A DNA stretch of 64,000 nucleotides, taken from Ectobius pallidus (Eukaryota > Arthropoda > Insecta > Blattodea > Ectobiidae). The notes beneath the pieces were generated by a model. It saw only the letters and a program-made list of their open reading frames with translations, made no database searches and was not told the DNA's origin. The stretch covers positions 164,988,559 to 165,052,558 of the forward strand of contig CAXKWD010000002.1 of assembly GCA_964059195.1 (NCBI GenBank). The letters run 5' to 3'. How positions within the stretch are numbered: position 1 is the stretch's first letter; each line of letters begins with the position of its first letter. Positions 7,858 through 21,000 of the stretch are shown piece by piece. The position numbers and the translations under genes were made by a program.

Positions 7858-10800
7858 GTTTTTACATTAACAATATAATCTCAAAAATGTCTTATGTTTC
7901 CGAGGAAACATAAGTTTATATGCCAAAGGCAGTTGAAACTTTTTTTTTCCACTTTTATACAATCCTCCGCTTTTATAGAAGCTGCATCCCTTCCCGGGAT
8001 TCTCAGCCCTGCCAACTTTCGTAAGCGTCTATTTTATTTTTATTTCCGAAAGTTTTTTTATGCTGTGAGTGTGCGGAAATGTAAAAGATGTTATTTTTGC
8101 CGATGTAACTTTTTTCGTGCGAGGCGTTTTCAACGGTTCGACAGCCGTTATCTTGTAAACTATGGTACATTTTTATTGTTGATGTACACGGTTTTATACG
8201 CAATGAAATGTTATGACGTTCGTCTCTTGGGAGTTTTTATGTACTAGGCTGATAAAATGGTTTTATTTCGACTTTTGTAAAATCCTGCGCGATTTTCATC
8301 TCCAAGAATAAAAAAAATTGTTTTTACATTAACAATATAATCTCAAAAATGTCTTGTGTTTCCGAGGAAACAAGTTTATATGCCAAAGGCAGTTGAAACT
8401 GTTTTTTTTACACTGTTATAAAATCCTGCGCTTTTATAGAAGCTGCATGCCTTCCCGGGATTCTCAGCCATGCCAACTTCCGTAAGCGTCGATTTTATTT
8501 TTATTTCCGAAAGTTTCCTTTATGCCGTGAGTGTGCGGAATTGAAAAAGATGTTATTTTTGCCGATATGACTTTTTTCGTGCGAGGCGTTTTCAACGGTT
8601 CGAAAGCCTTTATCTCGTAAACTATGGTACATTTTTATTGTTGATGTACATGGTTATATTCGCAAAGAAAAGTTATGCCTTTTGTCATTTGGGAGGATTT
8701 ATGTAGTACGCTGATAAAACGTTTTTATTTCGAGTTTTCAAAAATCCTGCGCGACTTTCATCTCCAAGAATAAAATATACTGTTTTTACATTAACAATAT
8801 AATCTCAAAAATTTATTGCGTTTCCGAGGAAACATAAGTTTATATGCAAAAGCAGTTGAAACTGTTCTTTTTCCAATCTTATACAATCCTGCTTTTTAAT
8901 AGAAGCTGCATGCCTTCCCGGGATTCTCAGCCCTACAAACTTCCGTAAGCGTCGATTTTATTTTTATTTCCGAAAGTTTCTTTTATGCTGTGAGTGTGCG
9001 GAATTGTAAAAGATGTTATTTTTGCCGATATTACTTTTCTCGTGTGAGGCGTTTTCAACGGTTCGACAGCCGTTATCTCGTAAACTATGGTACATTTTTA
9101 TTGCTGATGTACAAGGTTTTATTCGCAATGAAATGTTATGACGTTCGTCTCTTGGGAGTTTTTATGTACTAGGCTGATAAAATGGTTTTATTTCGACTTT
9201 TCTAAAATCCTGCGCGTTTTTCATCTCCAAGAATAAAAAAAATTGTTTTTACATTAACAATATAATCTCAAAAATGTCTTGTGTTTCCGAGGAAACAAGT
9301 TTATATGCCAAAGGCAGTTGAAACTGTTTTTTTTACACTGTTATAAAATCCTGCGCTTTTATAGAAGCTGCATGCCTTCCCGGGATTCTCAGCCATGCCA
9401 ACTTCCGTAAGCGTCGATTTTATTTTTATTTCCGAAAGTTTCCTTTATGCCGTGAGTGTGCGGAATTGAAAAAGATGTTATTTTTGCCGATATGACTTTT
9501 TTCGTGCGAGGCGTTTTCAACGGTTCGAAAGCCTTTATCTCGTAAACTATGGTACATTTTTATTGTTGATGTACATGGTTATATTCGCAAAGAAAAGTTA
9601 TGCCTTTTGTCATTTGGGAGGATTTATGTAGTACGCTGATAAAACGTTTTTATTTCGAGTTTTCAAAAATCCTGCGCGACTTTCATCTCCAAGAATAAAA
9701 TATACTGTTTTTACATTAACAATATAATCTCAAAAATTTATTGCGTTTCCGAGGAAACATAAGTTTATATGCAAAAGCAGTTGAAACTGTTCTTTTTCCA
9801 ATCTTATACAATCCTGCTTTTTAATAGAAGCTGCATGCCTTCCCGGGATTCTCAAACCTACAAACTTACGTAAGCGTCGATTTTAGTTTTATTTCCGAAA
9901 GTTTCTTTTATGCTGTGAGTATGCGGATTTGAAAAAGATGTTATTTTTACCGATATGACTTTTTTTCGTGTGAGTCGTTTTCAACGGTTCGACAGCCGTT
10001 ATCTCGTAAACTATGGTACATTTTTATTGTTGATGTACACGCTTTTATTCGCAATGAAATGTTTTGACGTTCGTCTCTTGGGAGTTTTTATGTACTAGGG
10101 TGATAAAATGGTTTTATTTCGACTTTTCTAAAATCCTGCGCGACTTTCATCTCCAAGAATAAAAAATATTGTTTTTACATTAACAATATAATGTCAAAAA
10201 TGTCTTGTGTTTCCGAGGATACATAAGTTTACATGCAAAAGCAGTTAAAACTGTTCTTTTTCCAATCTTATACAATCCTGCGCTTTAATAGAAGCTGCAT
10301 GCCTTCCCAGGATTCTCAGCCCTGCCAACTTCCGTTAGCGTCGATTTTATTTTTATTTCCGAAAGTTTCATTTATGCTGTGAATATGCGGAATTATAAAC
10401 GATGTTATTTTTGCCGAAATGACTTTTTTCGTGTGAGTCGTTTTCAACGGTTCGACAGCCGTTATCTCGTAAACTATGGTACATTTTTATTGTTGATGTA
10501 CACGCTTTTATCCGCAATGAAATGTTATGACGTTCGTCTCTTGGGAGTTTTTATGTACTAGGCAGATAAAATGTTTTTATTTCGACTTTTCTAAAATCCT
10601 GCGCGTTTTTCATCTCCAAGAATAAAAAATATTGTTTTTACATTAACAATATAATCTCAAAAATGTCTTGTGTTTCCGAGGAAACATAAGTTTATATGCC
10701 AAAGGCAGTTGAAACTTTTTTTTTCCACTTTTATACAATCCTCCGCTTTTATAGAAGCTGCATCCCTTCCCGGGATTCTCAGCCCTGCCAACTTTCGTAA

Positions 10801-13800
10801 GCGTCTATTTTATTTTTATTTCCGAAAGTTTTTTTATGCTGTGAGTGTGCGGAAATGTAAAAGATGTTATTTTTGCCGATGTAACTTTTTTCGTGCGAGG
10901 CGTTTTCAACGGTTCGACAGCCGTTATCTTGTAAACTATGGTACATTTTTATTGTTGATGTACACGGTTTTATACGCAATGAAATGTTATGACGTTCGTC
11001 TCTTGGGAGTTTTTATGTACTAGGCTGATAAAATGGTTTTATTTCGACTTTTGTAAAATCCTGCGCGATTTTCATCTCCAAGAATAAAAAAAAATGTTTT
11101 TACATTAACAATATAATCTCAAAAATGTCTTGTGTTTCCGAGGATACATAAGTTTACATGCAAAAGCAGTTGAAACTGTTCTTTTTCCAATCTTATACAA
11201 TCCTGCGCTTTAATAGAAGCTGCATGCCTTCCCGGGATTCTCAGCCCTGCCAACTTCCGTTAGCGTCGATTTTATTTTTATTTCCGAAAGTTTCATTTAT
11301 GCTGTGAGTATGCGGAATTATAAACGATGTTATTTTTGCCGAAATGACTTTTTTCGTGTGAGTCGTTTTCAACGGTTCGACAGCCGTTATCTCGTAAACT
11401 ATGGTACATTTTTATTGTTGATGTACACGCTTTTATTCGCAATGAAATGTTTTGACGTTCGTCTCTTGGGAGTTTTTATGTACTAGGGTGATAAAATGGT
11501 TTTATTTCGACTTTTCTAAAATCCTGCGCGACTTTCATCTCCAAGAATAAAAAATATTGTTTTTACATTAACAATATAATGTCAAAAATGTCTTGTGTTT
11601 CCGAGGATACATAAGTTTACATGCAAAAGCAGTTGAAACTGTTCTTTTTCCAATCTTATACAATCCTGCTTTTTAATAGAAGCTGCATGCCTTCCCGGGA
11701 TTCTCAGCCCTACAAACTTCCGTAAGCGTCGATTTTATTTCTATTTCCGAAAGTTTCTTTTATGCTGTGAGTGTGCGGAATTGTAAAAGATGTTATTTTT
11801 GCCGATATTACTTTTCTCGTGTGAGGCGTTTTCAACGGTTCGACAGCCGTTATCTCGTAAACTATGGTACATTTTTATTGCTGATGTACAAGGTTTTATT
11901 CGCAATGAAATGTTATGACGTTCGTCTCTTGGGAGTTTTTATGTACTAGGCTGATAAAATGGTTTTATTTCGACTTTTCTAAAATCCTGCGCGTTTTTCA
12001 TCTCCAAGAATAAAAAATATTGTTTTTACATTAACAATATAATCTCAAAAATGTCTTATGTTTCCGAGGAAACATAAGTTTATATGCCAAAGGCAGTTGA
12101 AACTTTTTTTTTCCACTTTTATACAATCCTCCGCTTTTATAGAAGCTGCATCCCTTCCCGGGATTCTCAGCCCTGCCAACTTTCGTAAGCGTCTATTTTA
12201 TTTTTATTTCCGAAAGTTTTTTTATGCTGTGAGTGTGCGGAAATGTAAAAGATGTTATTTTTGCCGATGTAACTTTTTTCGTGCGAGGCGTTTTCAACGG
12301 TTCGACAGCCGTTATCTTGTAAACTATGGTACATTTTTATTGTTGATGTACACGGTTTTATACGCAATGAAATGTTATGACGTTCGTCTCTTGGGAGTTT
12401 TTATGTACTAGGCTGATAAAATGGTTTTATTTCGACTTTTGTAAAATCCTGCGCGATTTTCATCTCCAAGAATAAAAAAAATTGTTTTTACATTAACAAT
12501 ATAATCTCAAAAATGTCTTGTGTTTCCGAGGAAACAAGTTTATATGCCAAAGGCAGTTGAAACTGTTTTTTTTACACTGTTATAAAATCCTGCGCTTTTA
12601 TAGAAGCTGCATGCCTTCCCGGGATTCTCAGCCATGCCAACTTTCGTAAGCGTCTATTTTATTTTTATTTCCGAAAGTTTTTATATGCTGTGAGTGTGCG
12701 GAAATGTAAAAGATGTTATTTTTGCCGATGTAACTTTTTTCGTGCGAGGCGTTTTCAACGGTTCGACAGCCGTTATCTTGTAAACTATGGTACATTTTTA
12801 TTGTTGATGTACACGGTTTTATACGCAATGAAATGTTATGACGTTCGTCTCTTGGGAGTTTTTATGTACTAGGCTGATAAAATGGTTTTATTTCGACTTT
12901 TGTAAAATCCTGCGCGATTTTCATCTCCAAGAATAAAAAAAATTGTTTTTACATTAACAATATAATCTCAAAAATGTCTTGTGTTTCCGAGGAAACAAGT
13001 TTATATGCCAAAGGCAGTTGAAACTGTTTTTTTTACACTGTTATAAAATCCTGCGCTTTTATAGAAGCTGCATGCCTTCCCGGGATTCTCAGCCATGCCA
13101 ACTTCCGTAAGCGTCGATTTTATTTTTATTTCCGAAAGTTTCCTTTATGCCGTGAGTGTGCGGAATTGAAAAAGATGTTATTTTTGCCGATATGACTTTT
13201 TTCGTGCGAGGCGTTACCACGGTTCGAAAGCCTTTATCTCGTAAACTATGGTACATTTTTATTGTTGATGTACATGGTTATATTCGCAAAGAAAAGTTAT
13301 GCCTTTTGTCATTTGGGAGGATTTATGTAGTACGCTGATAAAACGTTTTTATTTCGAGTTTTCAAAAATCCTGCGCGACTTTCATCTCCAAGAATAAAAT
13401 ATACTGTTTTTACATTAACAATATAATCTCAAAAATTTATTGCGTTTCCGAGGAAACATAAGTTTATATGCAAAAGCAGTTGAAACTGTTCTTTTTCCAA
13501 TCTTATACAATCCTGCTTTTTAATAGAAGCTGCATGCCTTCCCGGGATTCTCAGCCCTACAAACTTCCGTAAGCGTCGATTTTATTTTTATTTCCGAAAG
13601 TTTCTTTTATGCTGTGAGTGTGCGGAATTGTAAAAGATGTTATTTTTGCCGATATTACTTTTCTCGTGTGAGGCGTTTTCAACGGTTCGACAGCCGTTAT
13701 CTCGTAAACTATGGTACATTTTTATTGCTGATGTACAAGGTTTTATTCGCAATGAAATGTTATGACGTTCGTCTCTTGGGAGTTTTTATGTACTAGGCTG

Positions 13801-15716
13801 ATAAAATGGTTTTATTTCGACTTTTCTAAAATCCTGCGCGTTTTTCATCTCCAAGAATAAAAAATATTGTTTTTACATTAACAATATAATCTCAAAAATG
13901 TCTTATGTTTCCGAGGAAACAAGTTTATATGCCAAAGGCAGTTGAAACTTTTTTTTTCCACTTTTATACAATCCTCCGCTTTTATAGAAGCTGCATCCCT
14001 TCCCGGGATTCTCAGCCCTGCCAACTTTCGTAAGCGTCTATTTTATTTTTATTTCCGAAAGTTTTTTTATGCTGTGAGTGTGCGGAAATGTAAAAGGTGT
14101 TATTTTTGCCGATGTAACTTTTTTCGTGCGAGGCGTTTTCAACGGTTCGACAGCCGTTATCTTGTAAACTATGGTACATTTTTATTGTTGATGTACACGG
14201 TTTTATACGCAATGAAATGTTATGACGTTCGTCTCTTGGGAGTTTTTATGTACTAGGCTGATAAAATGGTTTTATTTCGACTTTTGTAAAATCCTGCGCG
14301 ATTTTCATCTCCAAGAATAAAAAAAATTGTTTTTACATTAACAATATAATCTCAAAAATGTCTTGTGTTTCCGAGGAAACAAGTTTATATGCCAAAGGCA
14401 GTTGAAACTGTTTTTTTTACACTGTTATAAAATCCTGCGCTTTTATAGAAGCTGCATGCCTTCCCGGGATTCTCAGCCATGCCAACTTCCGTAAGCGTCG
14501 ATTTTATTTTTATTTCCGAAAGTTTCTTTTATGCCGTGAGTGTGCGGAATTGAAAAAGATGTTATTTTTGCCGATATGACTTTTTTCGTGCGAGGCGTTT
14601 TCAACGGTTCGAAAGCCTTTATCTCGTAAACTATGGTACATTTTTATTGTTGATGTACATGGTTATATTCGCAAAGAAAAGTTATGCCTTTTGTCATTTG
14701 GGAGGATTTATGTAGTACGCTGATAAAACGTTTTTATTTCGAGTTTTCAAAAATCCTGCGCGACTTTCATCTCCAAGAATAAAATATACTGTTTTTACAT
14801 TAACAATATAATCTCAAAAATTTATTGCGTTTCCGAGGAAACATAAGTTTATATGCAAAAGCAGTTGAAACTGTTCTTTTTCCAATCTTATACAATCCTG
14901 CTTTTTAATAGAAGCTGCATGCCTTCCCGGGATTCTCAGCCCTACAAACTTACGTAAGCGTCGATTTTAGTTTTATTTCCGAAAGTTTCTTTTATGCTGT
15001 GAGTATGCGGATTTGAAAAAGATGTTATTTTTACCGATATGACTTTTTTCGTGTGAGTCGTTTTCAACGGTTCGACAGCCGTTATCTCGTAAACTATGGT
15101 ACATTTTTATTGTTGATGTACACGCTTTTATTCGCAATGAAATGTTTTGACGTTCGTCTCTTGGGAGTTTTTATGTACTAGGGTGATAAAATGGTTTTAT
15201 TTCGACTTTTCTAAAATCCTGCGCGACTTTCATCTCCAAGAATAAAAAATATTGTTTTTACATTAACAATATAATGTCAAAAATGTCTTGTGTTTCCGAG
15301 GATACATAAGTTTACATGCAAAAGCAGTTAAAACTGTTCTTTTTCCAATCTTATACAATCCTGCGCTTTAATAGAAGCTGCATGCCTTCCCGGGATTCTC
15401 AGCCCTGCCAACTTCCGTTAGCGTCGATTTTATTTTTATTTCCGAAAGTTTCATTTATGCTGTGAATATGCGGAATTATAAACGATGTTATTTTTGCCGA
15501 AATGACTTTTTTCGTGTGAGTCGTTTTCAACGGTTCGACAGCCGTTATCTCGTAAACTATGGTACATTTTTATTGTTGATGTACACGCTTTTATCCGCAA
15601 TGAAATGTTATGACGTTCGTCTCTTGGGAGTTTTTATGTACTAGGCAGATAAAATGTTTTTATTTCGACTTTTCTAAAATCCTGCGCGTTTTTCATCTCC
15701 AAGAATAAAAAATATT
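7858..15716 (+). repeat. 17-monomer higher-order repeat, copy 2
   Basis: Same 17-subtype order as copy 1 and nearly identical to copy 3 at +10,169 bp. A variant shared with copy 3 is CTCAAACCTAC in the C' monomer at 9707, matching the one at 19876, where copy 1 has CTCAGCCCTAC. A private change is AAAAGGTGT near 14095, where copies 1 and 3 have AAAAGATGT. Together with the following block 15717-18026 it forms the first complete 22-mer of 10,169 bp. Confidence 0.93.
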
Positions 15717-16177
15717 GTTTTTACATTAACAATATAATCTCAAAAATGTCTTATGTTTCCGAGGAAACATAAGTTTATATGCCAAAGGCAGTTGAAACTT
15801 TTTTTTTCCACTTTTATACAATCCTCCGCTTTTATAGAAGCTGCATCCCTTCCCGGGATTCTCAGCCCTGCCAACTTTCGTAAGCGTCTATTTTATTTTT
15901 ATTTCCGAAAGTTTTTTTATGCTGTGAGTGTGCGGAAATGTAAAAGATGTTATTTTTGCCGATATGACTTTTTCGTGCGAGGCGTTTTCAACGGTTCGAC
16001 AGCCGTTATCTTGTAAACTATGGTACATTTTTATTGTTGATGTACACGGTTTTATACGCAATGAAATGTTATGACGTTCGTCTCTTGGGAGTTTTTATGT
16101 ACTAGGCTGATAAAATGGTTTTATTTCGACTTTTGTAAAATCCTGCGCGATTTTCATCTCCAAGAATAAAAAAAATT
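15717..16177 (+). repeat. A2 monomer with shortened T run
   Basis: An A monomer whose core is GATATGAC rather than GATGTAAC and whose next T run has five T rather than six. It is shared with 25886. A2 monomers with GATATGAC but the full T run occur in the right domain (30046, 34210) and as the tail of the mosaic at 57313. This subtype therefore links the two domains. Confidence 0.84.
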
Positions 16178-16639
16178 GTTTTTACATTAACAATATAATC
16201 TCAAAAATGTCTTGTGTTTCCGAGGAAACAAGTTTATATGCCAAAGGCAGTTGAAACTGTTTTTTTTACACTGTTATAAAATCCTGCGCTTTTATAGAAG
16301 CTGCATGCCTTCCCGGGATTCTCAGCCATGCCAACTTCCGTAAGCGTCGATTTTATTTTTATTTCCGAAAGTTTCTTTTATGCCGTGAGTGTGCGGAATT
16401 GAAAAAGATGTTATTTTTGCCGAAATGACATTTTTCGTGTGAGTCGTTTTCAACGGTTCGACAGCCGTTATCTCGTAAACTATGGTACATTTTTATTGTT
16501 GATGTACACGCTTTTATCCGCAATGAAATGTTATGACGTTCGTCTCTTGGGAGTTTTTATGTACTAGGCAGATAAAATGTTTTTATTTCGACTTTTCTAA
16601 AATCCTGCGCGTTTTTCATCTCCAAGAATAAAAAATATT
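16178..16639 (+). repeat. Mosaic monomer, B head and D tail (with copy at 26347-26808)
   Basis: B text runs through CGGAATTGAAAAAG (to about 16408). From GCCGAAATGAC (16421 on) it is D, including CTTTTATCCGC and GGCAGATAAAATG. A private GACATTTTTCG follows the switch in both copies. The exchange fell in the segment common to both subtypes, GATGTTATTTTTGCCGA. Confidence 0.87.
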
Positions 16640-18026
16640 GTTTTTACATTAACAATATAATCTCAAAAATGTCTTATGTTTCCGAGGAAACATAAGTTTA
16701 TATGGCAAAGGCAGTTGAAACTTTTTTTTTCCACTTTTATACAATCCTCCGCTTTTATAGAAGCTGCATCCCTTCCCGGGATTCTCAGCCCTGCCAACTT
16801 TCGTAAGCGTCTATTTTATTTTTATTTCCGAAAGTTTTTTTATGCTGTGAGTGTGCGGAAATGTAAAAGATGTTATTTTTGCCGATGTAACTTTTTTCGT
16901 GCGAGGCGTTTTCAACGGTTCGACAGCCGTTATCTTGTAAACTATGGTACATTTTTATTGTTGATGTACACGGTTTTATACGCAATGAAATGTTATGACG
17001 TTCGTCTCTTGGGAGTTTTTATGTACTAGGCTGATAAAATGGTTTTATTTCGACTTTTGTAAAATCCTGCGCGATTTTCATCTCCAAGAATAAAAAAAAT
17101 TGTTTTTACATTAACAATATAATCTCAAAAATGTCTTGTGTTTCCGAGGAAACAAGTTTATATGCCAAAGGCAGTTGAAACTGTTTTTTTTACACTGTTA
17201 TAAAATCCTGCGCTTTTATAGAAGCTGCATGCCTTCCCGGGATTCTCAGCCATGCCAACTTCCGTAAGCGTCGATTTTATTTTTATTTCCGAAAGTTTCC
17301 TTTATGCCGTGAGTGTGCGGAATTGAAAAAGATGTTATTTTTGCCGATATGACTTTTTTCGTGCGAGGCGTTTTCAACGGTTCGAAAGCCTTTATCTCGT
17401 AAACTATGGTACATTTTTATTGTTGATGTACATGGTTATATTCGCAAAGAAAAGTTATGCCTTTTGTCATTTGGGAGGATTTATGTAGTACGCTGATAAA
17501 ACGTTTTTATTTCGAGTTTTCAAAAATCCTGCGCGACTTTCATCTCCAAGAATAAAATATACTGTTTTTACATTAACAATATAATCTCAAAAATTTATTG
17601 CGTTTCCGAGGAAACATAAGTTTATATGCAAAAGCAGTTGAAACTGTTCTTTTTCCAATCTTATACAATCCTGCTTTTTAATAGAAGCTGCATGCCTTCC
17701 CGGGATTCTCAGCCCTACAAACTTCCGTAAGCGTCGATTTTATTTTTATTTCCGAAAGTTTCTTTTATGCTGTGAGTGTGCGGAATTGTAAAAGATGTTA
17801 TTTTTGCCGATATTACTTTTCTCGTGTGAGGCGTTTTCAACGGTTCGACAGCCGTTATCTCGTAAACTATGGTACATTTTTATTGCTGATGTACAAGGTT
17901 TTATTCGCAATGAAATGTTATGACGTTCGTCTCTTGGGAGTTTTTATGTACTAGGCTGATAAAATGGTTTTATTTCGACTTTTCTAAAATCCTGCGCGTT
18001 TTTCATCTCCAAGAATAAAAAATATT

Positions 18027-21000
18027 GTTTTTACATTAACAATATAATCTCAAAAATGTCTTATGTTTCCGAGGAAACATAAGTTTATATGCCAAAGGCA
18101 GTTGAAACTTTTTTTTTCCACTTTTATACAATCCTCCGCTTTTATAGAAGCTGCATCCCTTCCCGGGATTCTCAGCCCTGCCAACTTTCGTAAGCGTCTA
18201 TTTTATTTTTATTTCCGAAAGTTTTTTTATGCTGTGAGTGTGCGGAAATGTAAAAGATGTTATTTTTGCCGATGTAACTTTTTTCGTGCGAGGCGTTTTC
18301 AACGGTTCGACAGCCGTTATCTTGTAAACTATGGTACATTTTTATTGTTGATGTACACGGTTTTATACGCAATGAAATGTTATGACGTTCGTCTCTTGGG
18401 AGTTTTTATGTACTAGGCTGATAAAATGGTTTTATTTCGACTTTTGTAAAATCCTGCGCGATTTTCATCTCCAAGAATAAAAAAAATTGTTTTTACATTA
18501 ACAATATAATCTCAAAAATGTCTTGTGTTTCCGAGGAAACAAGTTTATATGCCAAAGGCAGTTGAAACTGTTTTTTTTACACTGTTATAAAATCCTGCGC
18601 TTTTATAGAAGCTGCATGCCTTCCCGGGATTCTCAGCCATGCCAACTTCCGTAAGCGTCGATTTTATTTTTATTTCCGAAAGTTTCTTTTATGCCGTGAG
18701 TGTGCGGAATTGAAAAAGATGTTATTTTTGCCGATATGACTTTTTTCGTGCGAGGCGTTTTCAACGGTTCGAAAGCCTTTATCTCGTAAACTATGGTACA
18801 TTTTTATTGTTGATGTACATGGTTATATTCGCAAAGAAAAGTTATGCCTTTTGTCATTTGGGAGGATTTATGTAGTACGCTGATAAAACGTTTTTATTTC
18901 GAGTTTTCAAAAATCCTGCGCGACTTTCATCTCCAAGAATAAAATATACTGTTTTTACATTAACAATATAATCTCAAAAATTTATTGCGTTTCCGAGGAA
19001 ACATAAGTTTATATGCAAAAGCAGTTGAAACTGTTCTTTTTCCAATCTTATACAATCCTGCTTTTTAATAGAAGCTGCATGCCTTCCCGGGATTCTCAGC
19101 CCTACAAACTTCCGTAAGCGTCGATTTTATTTTTATTTCCGAAAGTTTCTTTTATGCTGTGAGTGTGCGGAATTGTAAAAGATGTTATTTTTGCCGATAT
19201 TACTTTTCTCGTGTGAGGCGTTTTCAACGGTTCGACAGCCGTTATCTCGTAAACTATGGTACATTTTTATTGCTGATGTACAAGGTTTTATTCGCAATGA
19301 AATGTTATGACGTTCGTCTCTTGGGAGTTTTTATGTACTAGGCTGATAAAATGGTTTTATTTCGACTTTTCTAAAATCCTGCGCGTTTTTCATCTCCAAG
19401 AATAAAAAAAATTGTTTTTACATTAACAATATAATCTCAAAAATGTCTTGTGTTTCCGAGGAAACAAGTTTATATGCCAAAGGCAGTTGAAACTGTTTTT
19501 TTTACACTGTTATAAAATCCTGCGCTTTTATAGAAGCTGCATGCCTTCCCGGGATTCTCAGCCATGCCAACTTCCGTAAGCGTCGATTTTATTTTTATTT
19601 CCGAAAGTTTCCTTTATGCCGTGAGTGTGCGGAATTGAAAAAGATGTTATTTTTGCCGATATGACTTTTTTCGTGCGAGGCGTTTTCAACGGTTCGAAAG
19701 CCTTTATCTCGTAAACTATGGTACATTTTTATTGTTGATGTACATGGTTATATTCGCAAAGAAAAGTTATGCCTTTTGTCATTTGGGAGGATTTATGTAG
19801 TACGCTGATAAAACGTTTTTATTTCGAGTTTTCAAAAATCCTGCGCGACTTTCATCTCCAAGAATAAAATATACTGTTTTTACATTAACAATATAATCTC
19901 AAAAATTTATTGCGTTTCCGAGGAAACATAAGTTTATATGCAAAAGCAGTTGAAACTGTTCTTTTTCCAATCTTATACAATCCTGCTTTTTAATAGAAGC
20001 TGCATGCCTTCCCGGGATTCTCAAACCTACAAACTTACGTAAGCGTCGATTTTAGTTTTATTTCCGAAAGTTTCTTTTATGCTGTGAGTATGCGGATTTG
20101 AAAAAGATGTTATTTTTACCGATATGACTTTTTTTCGTGTGAGTCGTTTTCAACGGTTCGACAGCCGTTATCTCGTAAACTATGGTACATTTTTATTGTT
20201 GATGTACACGCTTTTATTCGCAATGAAATGTTTTGACGTTCGTCTCTTGGGAGTTTTTATGTACTAGGGTGATAAAATGGTTTTATTTCGACTTTTCTAA
20301 AATCCTGCGCGACTTTCATCTCCAAGAATAAAAAATATTGTTTTTACATTAACAATATAATGTCAAAAATGTCTTGTGTTTCCGAGGATACATAAGTTTA
20401 CATGCAAAAGCAGTTAAAACTGTTCTTTTTCCAATCTTATACAATCCTGCGCTTTAATAGAAGCTGCATGCCTTCCCAGGATTCTCAGCCCTGCCAACTT
20501 CCGTTAGCGTCGATTTTATTTTTATTTCCGAAAGTTTCATTTATGCTGTGAATATGCGGAATTATAAACGATGTTATTTTTGCCGAAATGACTTTTTTCG
20601 TGTGAGTCGTTTTCAACGGTTCGACAGCCGTTATCTCGTAAACTATGGTACATTTTTATTGTTGATGTACACGCTTTTATCCGCAATGAAATGTTATGAC
20701 GTTCGTCTCTTGGGAGTTTTTATGTACTAGGCAGATAAAATGTTTTTATTTCGACTTTTCTAAAATCCTGCGCGTTTTTCATCTCCAAGAATAAAAAATA
20801 TTGTTTTTACATTAACAATATAATCTCAAAAATGTCTTGTGTTTCCGAGGAAACATAAGTTTATATGCCAAAGGCAGTTGAAACTTTTTTTTTCCACTTT
20901 TATACAATCCTCCGCTTTTATAGAAGCTGCATCCCTTCCCGGGATTCTCAGCCCTGCCAACTTTCGTAAGCGTCTATTTTATTTTTATTTCCGAAAGTTT

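Larger units (their letters stand above)
15717..18026 (+). repeat. 5-monomer block completing the 22-mer, copy 1
   Basis: Five monomers (15717, 16178, 16640, 17102, 17564) of subtypes A2, B/D mosaic, A with GGCAAAG, B and C. The block is 2,310 bp long. It is absent between 17-mer copies 1 and 2 but present after copies 2 and 3, so it was either gained before the 22-mer was duplicated or lost from the copy 1-2 junction. Its first monomer has GATATGAC and one fewer T in the following T run (near 15964-15973), and its second is a clear mosaic. Confidence 0.92.
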
